A stretch of 7,613 bases of DNA from SSC4 sp964443225 (GCA_964443225.1 CAYUCC010000149.1:1-7613), one strand, 5' to 3'. Positions 1 through 7,386 are shown, counted from the stretch's first letter. Numbers and translations: made by a program. Notes: generated by a model from the sequence alone, not told the origin.

Positions 1-829
<829 letters not shown>

Positions 830-834
830 ACTGT

Positions 835-840
835 CCTCCC
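835..840 (-). promoter_or_regulatory. ftsH ribosome binding site, decides GTG start
   Basis: GGGAGG on the minus strand, 5 bases before the GTG codon at 829-827. It is a near-perfect anti-SD match and the reason for preferring this non-ATG start. Confidence 0.8.
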
Positions 841-843
841 AAC

Positions 844-869
844 CAGGATGGCTGCATCTGCAGCACCTG
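844..869 (-). other. Imperfect hairpin in ftsH leader, just upstream of the ribosome binding site
   Basis: Inside the predicted ftsH 5' leader an inverted repeat pairs CAGG (869-866) with CCTG (847-844) and GCTGC (864-860) with GCAGC (855-851). The loop is AGAT and there is a small asymmetric internal bulge. It ends three bases before the GGGAGG ribosome binding site (840-835), which is left unpaired. It could influence mRNA stability or translation, but no known riboswitch or thermometer class is recognised. Confidence 0.35.
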
Positions 870-907
870 CTGGCGGTCCACACAATCAATGCCCTTGGAT
901 GGACGCC

Positions 908-916
908 ATTATACCA
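908..916 (-). promoter_or_regulatory. Extended -10 promoter of ftsH
   Basis: On the minus strand the sequence reads TGG-TATAAT, with the perfect hexamer at 913-908 and the extended -10 TG at 916-915. The region 17 bases upstream (TAGCAC) is a poor -35, which an extended -10 commonly compensates for. Predicted transcription start is near 901, giving a leader of about 72 bases before the GTG start at 829. Assignment is by consensus only. Confidence 0.6.
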
Positions 917-982
917 GAGACGCCAAAAATGTGCTAGCTGCCTAGATTACAATTGAAGCAGGCCCCCCGCGGCGTAGAGTGT

Positions 983-1011
983 TTGCGAGTGCCGTCACTC
1001 CGTGCTATACT
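983..1011 (+). promoter_or_regulatory. Sigma70-type promoter placing +1 on the ATG at 1018 (leaderless)
   Basis: TTGCGA (983-988) is separated by 17 bases from TATACT (1006-1011), which is also preceded by an extended -10 TG at 1003-1004. The usual start point, about 7 bases past the -10, falls on the A of the ATG at 1018. No ribosome binding site lies before that ATG. Together these predict a leaderless mRNA for the operon. Consensus-based, with no transcript data. Confidence 0.55.
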
Positions 1012-1017
1012 TGCGGC

Positions 1018-2214
1018 ATGGCCGCAGCAGCTGCGACACCGTGGGATACCCTGAATCTGCCCTTTCTGCGCTTCACTGGCCGTCACCTGCCGGCCGCGCA
1101 GCAGTTACGGCGCGCCTGCCAGCAGCATCACTGGCCGCTCGAGCTGCCCCAGCACTTCCTGACCGCAAACGACACATCGTTCATCGATCCCGACCTGCCG
1201 TTCACACCGCCTGCCCAACCCGAGCTGGTGGCGTCACCCGGTTACCGGCCCACCTTCCGCGGCTTGTCGCCCGAACAGCGCTGGATCTACTTCGACTGGC
1301 TGCAGCGTCACAACGGTGTACCGCCGACCGGTTACGGTTATCTGTACGTGACGATGCTCGAAGCGGCCCTCTTCGACGAACATGCCCTGGCCGCCCTGGC
1401 CGAGCTGCGTTGGATCATCGAAGGGGTGCGCGCCCCATCGATCCACGAATTTGCCATGTTCAGCCTGGCCCTCGGCGCCTGGCTGCACCGCCAGCCAGAA
1501 CTGTTTCAGTGGCTGACGCAGCAGCAAATTCCGCTGACCTTCTACATCAATCCGCTGCTCACGTTCCAGCTCGACCTGCAGGTGCCGTTCAACGCCAGCC
1601 AGGCCCTCCTGCTGTCCACCTGGGCGGGTCACACCTGGAACAATTGGGCCCGCCAACACCCCGAAGCGATCGCGGCCGCCGTGGCCACCGAATTGGCTGC
1701 CCAGGGCGACCGTTTCCTGTCCGAATGCGTCGCCGAACTAGCACGACCCAAGGAAGTGACCGAAATTCGCCTGCTCAACCTGGGCCTGGTGTTTGGCGTC
1801 CAGGTCCACGATTTTTTGGCCAACGATCACTTCCGTCACCGCGTGCGCGAACTCCTGCGTCTCGCTGAACGCGCCGCCCAGTTGGGCGGTCACTTCACGC
1901 CCCGTCCGGCACCGGTCATCCAACCGGCCCAGTGGGTCGATCGCGGCTGGTACCTGGTACTGGAGTTCGGTGAAACCACTTCCGACAAACTGGAGCGCGT
2001 GGTTCGCATCGCCCGCCGCCATCCTGGTTATGTCAAATTGCTCGACGAGAATCGCCAGATCGTCTACCGCACCCTGTACCGCCGGCGCCAGCTCGATCTG
2101 TTTTGGTCACTCTTCGAGCGCGTAAGGTCCTGGAAATCGACCCGCGTCTTCGTGAACGGCCACACCGTTTCCATTGAATATCTGTGGCCCGGCTCGCCGG
2201 ACCTGATGCTGTGA
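1018..2214 (+). CDS. Hypothetical protein with probable TerB-N-like domain, first gene of operon
   Basis: A 398-residue soluble protein with no signal peptide or membrane segment. Residues about 72-175 resemble the TerB-N domain found in tellurite-resistance-associated and stress gene clusters: a Y-x-P-x-F-x-x-LSPEQR-x-x-Y-x-x-WL core (76-95), then a GYLYVTMLEAALF stretch and a helical ALAELRWI segment. The middle (about 180-300) is helical and unassigned. The C-terminal portion, about 306-395, begins WVDRGWYLVLEFGE and contains basic RRHPGY and YRRRQLDLFWSLFERV stretches. It looks like a compact alpha/beta domain I do not recognise. The ATG at 1018 is preferred over an in-frame GTG at 979, because the best promoter's -10 lies between the two and would start the transcript at 1018. 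The stop overlaps or nearly abuts the AAA ATPase start, so the two are probably translationally coupled. The TerB-N call is from memory of the family pattern; precise role unknown. Confidence 0.8.
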   Translation: MAAAAATPWDTLNLPFLRFTGRHLPAAQQLRRACQQHHWPLELPQHFLTANDTSFIDPDLPFTPPAQPELVASPGYRPTFRGLSPEQRWIYFDWLQRHNGVPPTGYGYLYVTMLEAALFDEHALAALAELRWIIEGVRAPSIHEFAMFSLALGAWLHRQPELFQWLTQQQIPLTFYINPLLTFQLDLQVPFNASQALLLSTWAGHTWNNWARQHPEAIAAAVATELAAQGDRFLSECVAELARPKEVTEIRLLNLGLVFGVQVHDFLANDHFRHRVRELLRLAERAAQLGGHFTPRPAPVIQPAQWVDRGWYLVLEFGETTSDKLERVVRIARRHPGYVKLLDENRQIVYRTLYRRRQLDLFWSLFERVRSWKSTRVFVNGHTVSIEYLWPGSPDLML

Positions 2215-2225
2215 ACCAATCTGCC

Positions 2226-3350
2226 ATGCGACAAGAACTTGACATCTACGTTCGTGCCCGTTACCCCCTGCTCTACGTGGTCACCGCGGAAGAGGAACGC
2301 GCCCTCATTGAGATCAAAAAAGTGGCCGAAGAGTCACCGGGCAGTCGCAAAGAGGTCGTCACCTGGTCGTGTACCGAGGGTTTCGAGCAGGCCAATGGTC
2401 GCAAAGACAGCACCAAACGCGATCCGCTGGCGGCACTGAACACGATCATGGAAGGTACCACGCCCGCCATATTCGTGCTGCGCGACTTTCACCCCTTTTT
2501 CGACAGCTTCGAGGTCGTACGCAAACTGCGCGACCTGGCCGGTTTTTTGACCCGCAGCAACCGCACAGTGGTGCTGCTCTCGCCGCGCCTGCGCATTCCG
2601 CTCGAGCTGGAGAAGGAAATTACCGTCCTCGACTTCGGCCTGCCCAACGAATCCGAGTTGGGCGAGCTGGTCGAGGGAGCCTGTGCGCGCGTCGAGATCA
2701 ACGGGCGCGGCCGCGTTCAGCTGGACCGCCGCGAGCGGGACCAGTTGGTCACGGCGGCGCGTGGTCTGACCCTGGCGGAGGCGGAAAAAGCCCTGGCCAA
2801 GGCGATCATCATGGCTGGGGGCACCCTGGACCGCCGCGCGATCGATGCCGTCACCGCCGAAAAGAAACAGATCATCCGCAAATCAGGCCTGCTGGAATTC
2901 TTCGATACCTCGGAAACCCTCACCGACGTAGGTGGTCTGGACGTGCTCAAAGAGTGGCTGCGCAAGCGCGTGCGTGCCTTTTCGGCCGAAGCGCGCACCT
3001 TTGGCCTGCCCGAACCCAGGGGCATTCTCCTGGTTGGTGTGCAGGGGTCCGGCAAGTCGCTCATGGCCAAAGCGGTCGCCAATGCCTGGCACCTGCCCTT
3101 GCTGCGCCTGGACGTCGGCCGCCTGTTTTCNNNNNNNNNNNNNNNNNNNNNNNNNNNNNNNNNNNNNNNNNNNNNNNNNNNNNNNNNNNNNNNNNNNNNN
3201 NNNNNNNNNNNNNNNNNNNNNNNNNNNNNNCTTGGTGTTCTGGCGGAGACGATCCCGTTAGCCCAGATGATGGAAGAAACCGTGACGGCGCTGCGTACCT
3301 GGGCCAAACAGCGGGCCCGCGCGGCGTCGTCACAGGTGCCCACGTTTTGA
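2226..3350 (+). CDS. Ycf46-like AAA+ ATPase, interrupted by an assembly gap
   Basis: A cytosolic AAA+ ATPase of the Ycf46/COG0464 type, presumed to remodel a protein partner using ATP. Residues about 1-220 form the family's N-terminal region. It begins ELDIYVRARYPLLYVVTAEE and contains IFVLRDFHPFF and VVLLSPRL strands, which look like a degenerate nucleotide-binding fold. The AAA domain follows the signature ETLTDVGGLDVLKEWL, with Walker A GVQGSGKS at 271-278 and then LPLLRLDVGRLF up to the gap. After 100 N the frame resumes with the typical C-terminal tail (ETIPLAQMM...LRTWAKQRARAAS). Walker B, sensor 1 and the arginine finger lie in the unsequenced part. Both flanks are in the same frame with 100 N, but the family is usually near 500 residues, so perhaps 500 bases are missing. 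An in-frame GTG at 2211 (GTGA overlapping the previous stop) is an alternative start. Walker A has Q where P is usual. Confidence 0.87.
   Translation: MRQELDIYVRARYPLLYVVTAEEERALIEIKKVAEESPGSRKEVVTWSCTEGFEQANGRKDSTKRDPLAALNTIMEGTTPAIFVLRDFHPFFDSFEVVRKLRDLAGFLTRSNRTVVLLSPRLRIPLELEKEITVLDFGLPNESELGELVEGACARVEINGRGRVQLDRRERDQLVTAARGLTLAEAEKALAKAIIMAGGTLDRRAIDAVTAEKKQIIRKSGLLEFFDTSETLTDVGGLDVLKEWLRKRVRAFSAEARTFGLPEPRGILLVGVQGSGKSLMAKAVANAWHLPLLRLDVGRLFXXXXXXXXXXXXXXXXXXXXXXXXXXXXXXXXXXLGVLAETIPLAQMMEETVTALRTWAKQRARAASSQVPTF
3131..3230. other. Assembly gap: 100 N placeholder
   Basis: Exactly 100 undetermined bases, the conventional filler for a scaffold gap of unknown size. It replaces the AAA core of the ATPase gene between Walker A and the C-terminal tail. 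The N flank ends at GRLF and the C flank begins LGVLAET. Ycf46-like proteins normally have roughly 160-170 residues between these points, so the true gap is probably nearer 500 bases. Confidence 0.97.
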
Positions 3351-3376
3351 GGGCCAAACAAACACAGGTTTGAACG

Positions 3377-5308
3377 ATGCTCGAACGATTCGAATGGCTG
3401 GAGATACCCCCAGAGCACAAACCGGCGCGCAAATCGACGCGCGGGCAGGATGACATCGTACCGGGCAAACGGTGCCCGGTGTGTGCGTGGTTGGACGAAG
3501 AGACGGCGCTCGAATGTTTCCGCTGCGGCCACCTCTACAACCGCAGCCTGCAGCTGACGAGTGCCATCGAAGCGCTGGGTGTCAGCCTGCCGCCGCGCGT
3601 GATCGAGGGCAGCCAGGACCTGGGGCGCTTCTTACAGCAGCCCACCCCGGCTTCGCTCGACCTCTTCAACCTGCGCCTGCGCGCCGAAGCCCTGCGCCTG
3701 TCACGCGGGTTCGACGAGCTGATCTGCCTGGAAGACATCACCGTCGACCACTACGAACACCAGCTCGACACGGCACGCCGCGCCCTGCGTGAGATGCGCG
3801 GCCGCGCCCTGCTGGCCGATGAAGTCGGCCTGGGCAAAACGATCGAAGCGGGCATCGTCATGAAGGAGCTGATCGAGCGCGGTCTGGCACAGACCATCCT
3901 GGTGCTGACGCCGGCCTCGCTCACCGAGCAGTGGCGCGAAGAGCTGGAAACCAAGTTCCACGAGTCGTTCACCGTTCTGGATGCGGCGGCCAACTGGCAC
4001 ACGCTGCTGCAGGCCGACACCGGCCGCTGGATCGTATCGCTGGATACGGCCAAACAGGCGACACGTGCCCATCACCTGCTGGGGCGCGACTACGACCTCC
4101 TGATCGTCGACGAAGCACACAAACTCAAGAACCGCGCCACCGTGGCCTGGCGCTTCGTCAACCAAGTGCGCAAACGGTACGCACTTATGCTGACCGCCAC
4201 ACCGGTGCAAAACGACCTGATGGAACTCTACAGCCTGGTGACCATCCTCTCACCCGGACACCTGGGCACCGTGCGCAACTTCAAACGCCAGTTTTTCAGC
4301 CAAAGCGATGGCCGTCGGCCGCGTAATGCCCGTGCGCTGCGCCGTCTGCTCAACGACGTCATGATTCGCAATCAGCGCAGCAAAGTCAGCGTGCGTCTGC
4401 CCGCCCGCCGCGCCGCCGTCTATCACCTCAACCTGTCGCCCGCCGAATACGATCTCTACACCGGTGTCACCCGCTACATACGCGATGAGTTTCGCCAGGA
4501 GACGGGCAGCAAACACCTGCGCCTGGTGCTGATGGCGCTGCAGCGCGAGCTGTGCAGCAGTCCGGCGGCCGTGGCAGGCACCCTGCAGAAACTGGTGGCC
4601 GATCCCCAGTACCCGCCCGCAACCCGCCAGCGGCTGGCCGGCTTCCTGGAACTGGCCAGCGGCATCCGTGGCAGCCGTAAACTCGATGCGGTGCGCGAAA
4701 TTGTGGGCCGTTTTCCGGGCAAGTTCCTGATCTTTACCGAATACCGGCACACCCTGGACCTCATCGTCAATGACCTCAACGCAGCGGGTATCAGCACCGT
4801 CGGCTTCCACGGCGGGCTCAACATTCATCAAAAGGAAGCGGCGATCGATGCCTTCTCCCACCATGCGCGGGTGCTGGTCAGCACCGAGTCGGGCGCCGAG
4901 GGGCGCAACCTGCAGTTCTGCCACCAGCTGATCAACTACGACATGCCCTGGAACCCGATGCGCGTCGAACAGCGCATCGGGCGTCTGCACCGGCTGGGCC
5001 AAAAACACGAGGTGTCGATCTTCAACCTCTCGAGCAATGCCACCATCGAATCGCACGTGCTCGATTTATTGGCCTACAAGATTCGTATGTTCGAGCTGGT
5101 CATTGGCGAGCTGGACCTCATCCTGGGCACCCTCGACAGCAAAAAAAGCTTCGAGGACCTGGTCCGCGAAGCCTGGGAGAAGAGCCGCGACGACAACGAG
5201 CTGGCCGAACGGATGTCCGCCATCGGGCAGACCATCCAACATGCGCGGCACGAGTTCGAGTCGATTCGTGAATCCAGCACCCTGCTCAACGTGTGGCTCG
5301 AGGACTGA
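3377..5308 (+). CDS. SNF2/RapA-type superfamily 2 helicase (translocase) with N-terminal zinc finger
   Basis: A 643-residue SNF2-family ATPase, expected to translocate on double-stranded DNA or dislodge proteins from it. Residues 33-50 form a four-cysteine finger (C33-x2-C36-x10-C47-x2-C50) with RanBP2-type spacing. Helicase motif I is ADEVGLGKTIEAG (147-159), Ia LVLTPASLTEQW (175-186), II IVDEAHKLKN (243-252) and III LMLTATPVQND (270-280). The second RecA lobe has IFTEYRHT (452-459), V STESGAEGRNLQF (502-514) and VI RVEQRIGRLHRLGQ (529-542). The fold is complete and all catalytic residues are present, including the motif VI arginines. The protein ends about 100 residues after motif VI, without the long accessory C-terminus of larger RapA/HepA-like helicases; the next gene appears to supply such a region. 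The start is ATG at 3377, 26 bases after the ATPase stop, with a weak CAGG ribosome binding site. Nuclease and methyltransferase domains are absent. Confidence 0.95.
   Translation: MLERFEWLEIPPEHKPARKSTRGQDDIVPGKRCPVCAWLDEETALECFRCGHLYNRSLQLTSAIEALGVSLPPRVIEGSQDLGRFLQQPTPASLDLFNLRLRAEALRLSRGFDELICLEDITVDHYEHQLDTARRALREMRGRALLADEVGLGKTIEAGIVMKELIERGLAQTILVLTPASLTEQWREELETKFHESFTVLDAAANWHTLLQADTGRWIVSLDTAKQATRAHHLLGRDYDLLIVDEAHKLKNRATVAWRFVNQVRKRYALMLTATPVQNDLMELYSLVTILSPGHLGTVRNFKRQFFSQSDGRRPRNARALRRLLNDVMIRNQRSKVSVRLPARRAAVYHLNLSPAEYDLYTGVTRYIRDEFRQETGSKHLRLVLMALQRELCSSPAAVAGTLQKLVADPQYPPATRQRLAGFLELASGIRGSRKLDAVREIVGRFPGKFLIFTEYRHTLDLIVNDLNAAGISTVGFHGGLNIHQKEAAIDAFSHHARVLVSTESGAEGRNLQFCHQLINYDMPWNPMRVEQRIGRLHRLGQKHEVSIFNLSSNATIESHVLDLLAYKIRMFELVIGELDLILGTLDSKKSFEDLVREAWEKSRDDNELAERMSAIGQTIQHARHEFESIRESSTLLNVWLED
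5300..5304 (+). promoter_or_regulatory. Ribosome binding site deciding ATG at 5311
   Basis: GAGGA lies six bases before the ATG at 5311, inside the last codons of the helicase gene. It supports this start over the in-frame GTG at 5293, which would overlap the helicase by 16 bases. Confidence 0.7.
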
Positions 5309-5310
5309 CC

Positions 5311-7383
5311 ATGGCACGCAAAGGCAAACCGGTGCGCACCGCTTCAGCGATCGATCACTCGCTGCACGACCTGGCCCTCGATGCCTTTGGCCTGTTCGGC
5401 GCGCGCGTCTCACCGGTGCGGCACGGCGCACTCCACGTGGCACTTACGCCCGAGTTGACCGAACACTTCGGCAAACCCGACCTCCAGCTCGTATTTTCGG
5501 CCGCGCACGTCTCACCGTACCACGACCTGATGGCCTATGGCAGCCGCGCTTTCGACCGGCTGATGGCCTACATCACCCATCACGGTTCATTCATCCGGCA
5601 CACGCTGCCCGACCGTTATCCTGCGCTGGCCACGCGCGGCCTGCCCGATGGTGTTACCCTGGTCAACTGCCACACGACACGCGTCACCACACGCCGCACG
5701 GGGCGTTTCCTGTGCCAGTTCAACTTTCACGTCAGCTTCCGCGCCGACGACAAACGCGAAGAGCTCTTCGCCGTGGCGCTGCACGAAAACGGTGAAACCA
5801 TACCCGACTGGCCGGCCCTGCTCGAACAATCGCTCCCGACGGTGGTCGACGGTGTGGAACTCCGAGACGACGTTCTCGTGACGTTGGCCGAAGAGGCCCG
5901 CCGGCGCGCCATCTACTATGCCGATCAGCAGTGTGCCACACTCGAACAGGAGATCCTGCCACGGCTGCACAAAACCCTGTCCCGCCTGGTGTCCTACTAC
6001 GAAGAACAGGCCCTCGAAATCCAGGACCGGTCCGATGAACCGTGGCGTGCCGAGGAGCAGCGCGCCCAACTGCGCACCGACCTGCACCGCAAAATGGCCG
6101 AGGAGATCGAAAACCACCGGTTACGCGTGACTGTAACTCTGTTCAGCGTCGCACAGCTGGTCGAACCGACCTGGGAACACGTGCTGCACCTGCGGCGGCA
6201 GGCGGACGACGATTCACTGCGCGTCCCCATCGCTCGCAACCTCTTTACAGGAACGCTGGAACCACCGCTGTGCCACGTCTGCGATACGCCCACACTGGGC
6301 ATCGGTCTCTGTGCCAATGGGCACATCACCTGTCCCGACTGTCTGGCGCGCTGTCACGCCTGCGCGCGCGATCTCTGCCTGGAATGCGGCTTGCAGGGGT
6401 GCAGTTCCTGCAAGGAGCTGCTGTGCAGTGACTGTGCGGTCGTCTGCGGTGCGTGCGGCCAATGGGCCTGTGCTGAGCACTGTGCCCGCTGCCCGACCTG
6501 CCAGGAGACAACCTGTTTCACCTGCCAGGACGTGTGCGCTGGCTGTGGCACGCGGCAGTGCCGCAGCCACCTGGTGGCCGACCACCTGGCCACGGCCCAT
6601 CTGCTGTGCAGTCGTTGTGCCATCATCTGTTCGTCCTGTGCTCGGCCTTCGGCCCACACAGCCACCTGTCACTACTGCGGGCAGGTCTTCTGCCAGGCGT
6701 GCGTGCAGACGTGCATTGCCTGCGGCAATACCTACTGTCCGGCCCACGTCATGGCCGCGCCGCTGGAAAGCGGACCCGTGTGCAAACACTGCCTTATCAC
6801 CTGCCCGCACTGCGGCACCGAGGCCGTCACGGTGGCCAGGTGCGTCACATGCGGCCTCGAGGGGTGCCGGGCCTGTCTGGTGCCATGTGCAGAATGTGGT
6901 ACAATGGTGTGCGACGCGCACCGGCAGGTGTGCGGGCAATGCCGCCAATCGACTTGTGAACTGCACAGCGACCGCTGCCTGGTCGACGACGAACCGGTGT
7001 GCAGCCGCCACGTTTTGTTCTGTCCGGGGTGCGAGCGCGGCGTGTGCCACCCGCACAAGCAGGTCTGCCGCGTGTGCACGCTGGACTACTGTCCCGATTG
7101 CATGGACAGCGAGCGCGCCGTGTGCCACACCTGCCAACAGCTCGAAGAGGCCGAACTGGTCGATCTGCGACACGAGCCCATCGGTGCCGATGCCGACGTG
7201 GCTGCGCTGGCCGATCGTTACACCTGGCGCAGTGTCAGCAACCGCCGGTACACCATCTACTATGGAATACGGCGGCTGCAGCACGTCACGCTGCTGGCCA
7301 CCCATGACGGCCAACTGGTACGTACGGTCCATCATCGCAACATCGAACGCATCGCCGGTTGGCTGCGGAACCTGTTGAGTTAA
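5311..7383 (+). CDS. Helicase-accessory domain fused to a giant cysteine-rich zinc-binding array
   Basis: A 690-residue protein, apparently cytosolic, of no family I can name. Residues about 10-190 are alpha/beta and unassigned. Residues about 192-270 are predicted coiled coil (LEQEILPRLHKTLSRLVSYY, then KMAEEIENHRLRVTVTLFSV), followed by LVEPTWEHVLHL. This helix-then-strand layout resembles the accessory C-terminus of long SNF2/RapA-like helicases, which the upstream helicase lacks. Residues 321-608 hold 60 cysteines in 288 positions. The block opens with a RING-like motif (C321, C324, C334, H338, C341, C344, C356, C359) and continues as 12 units of C-x2-C-x4-C-x2-[C/H], mostly 15 residues apart. 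Residues about 618-690 form a small cysteine-free terminal domain ending IERIAGWLRNLLS. It probably binds many zinc ions and may act as a scaffold or nucleic-acid/protein adaptor. The start ATG is two bases after the helicase stop with a GAGGA site, indicating co-translation. Function is inferred only from composition and context. Confidence 0.88.
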   Translation: MARKGKPVRTASAIDHSLHDLALDAFGLFGARVSPVRHGALHVALTPELTEHFGKPDLQLVFSAAHVSPYHDLMAYGSRAFDRLMAYITHHGSFIRHTLPDRYPALATRGLPDGVTLVNCHTTRVTTRRTGRFLCQFNFHVSFRADDKREELFAVALHENGETIPDWPALLEQSLPTVVDGVELRDDVLVTLAEEARRRAIYYADQQCATLEQEILPRLHKTLSRLVSYYEEQALEIQDRSDEPWRAEEQRAQLRTDLHRKMAEEIENHRLRVTVTLFSVAQLVEPTWEHVLHLRRQADDDSLRVPIARNLFTGTLEPPLCHVCDTPTLGIGLCANGHITCPDCLARCHACARDLCLECGLQGCSSCKELLCSDCAVVCGACGQWACAEHCARCPTCQETTCFTCQDVCAGCGTRQCRSHLVADHLATAHLLCSRCAIICSSCARPSAHTATCHYCGQVFCQACVQTCIACGNTYCPAHVMAAPLESGPVCKHCLITCPHCGTEAVTVARCVTCGLEGCRACLVPCAECGTMVCDAHRQVCGQCRQSTCELHSDRCLVDDEPVCSRHVLFCPGCERGVCHPHKQVCRVCTLDYCPDCMDSERAVCHTCQQLEEAELVDLRHEPIGADADVAALADRYTWRSVSNRRYTIYYGIRRLQHVTLLATHDGQLVRTVHHRNIERIAGWLRNLLS
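6271..6387 (+). other. RING-like cysteine/histidine motif at start of zinc array
   Basis: Protein residues 321-359 fit the RING-HC spacing C-x2-C-x9-C-x3-H-x2-C-x2-C-x11-C-x2-C (C321, C324, C334, H338, C341, C344, C356, C359). The core reads LCANGHITCPDCL, close to the usual C-x-H-x2-C-x2-C-L of RING domains. The last pair also belongs to the first unit of the following array, so the true metal ligands are uncertain. No hydrophobic E2-binding surface can be judged from sequence alone. Confidence 0.5.
6352..7101 (+). repeat. Twelve-unit zinc-knuckle repeat, 15-residue (45-base) period
   Basis: Units C-x2-C-x4-C-x2-[C/H] begin at protein residues 348, 364, 379, 394, 409, 453, 468, 511, 526, 541, 571 and 586. 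Spacing is 15 or 16 within runs. Between runs it is 44, 43 and 30, close to multiples of 15, as if degenerate units fill the gaps; extra C-x2-C pairs sit there (433/436, 440/443, 491/494, 498/501). The fourth ligand reads C, C, H, C, H, C, H, C, H, H, H, C, which suggests paired units folding as cross-braced zinc domains. The repeat is visible in protein; the DNA units are diverged. Confidence 0.85.
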
Positions 7384-7386
7384 GCC

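Noticed and set aside
979..1017. In-frame GTG at 979 as the start of the first operon gene
   Set aside because: It lies upstream of a strong -10 element and has no ribosome binding site; the extra 13 residues look like noise.
2369..3373. Alternative plus-strand frame through the AAA gene and the N gap
   Set aside because: Arginine/glycine/proline-rich shadow translation without domain signal; it stays open partly because N codons contain no stops.
3351..3376. Terminator or internal promoter between the AAA gene and the helicase
   Set aside because: The 26 bases have no GC-rich stem with a T tract and no -10/-35 pair; read-through is expected.
4250..5056. Minus-strand open frame of 268 codons opposite the helicase
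   Set aside because: Shadow of the SNF2 helicase, whose motifs II-VI are intact on the plus strand.
6271..7134. Cysteine-rich region as a ferredoxin, metallothionein or iron-sulfur protein
   Set aside because: The C-x2-C pairs recur with x4 and x2 spacing and regular histidine replacement, typical of structural zinc sites. Ferredoxin spacing (C-x2-C-x2-C-x3-C-P) is absent and metallothioneins are much shorter.
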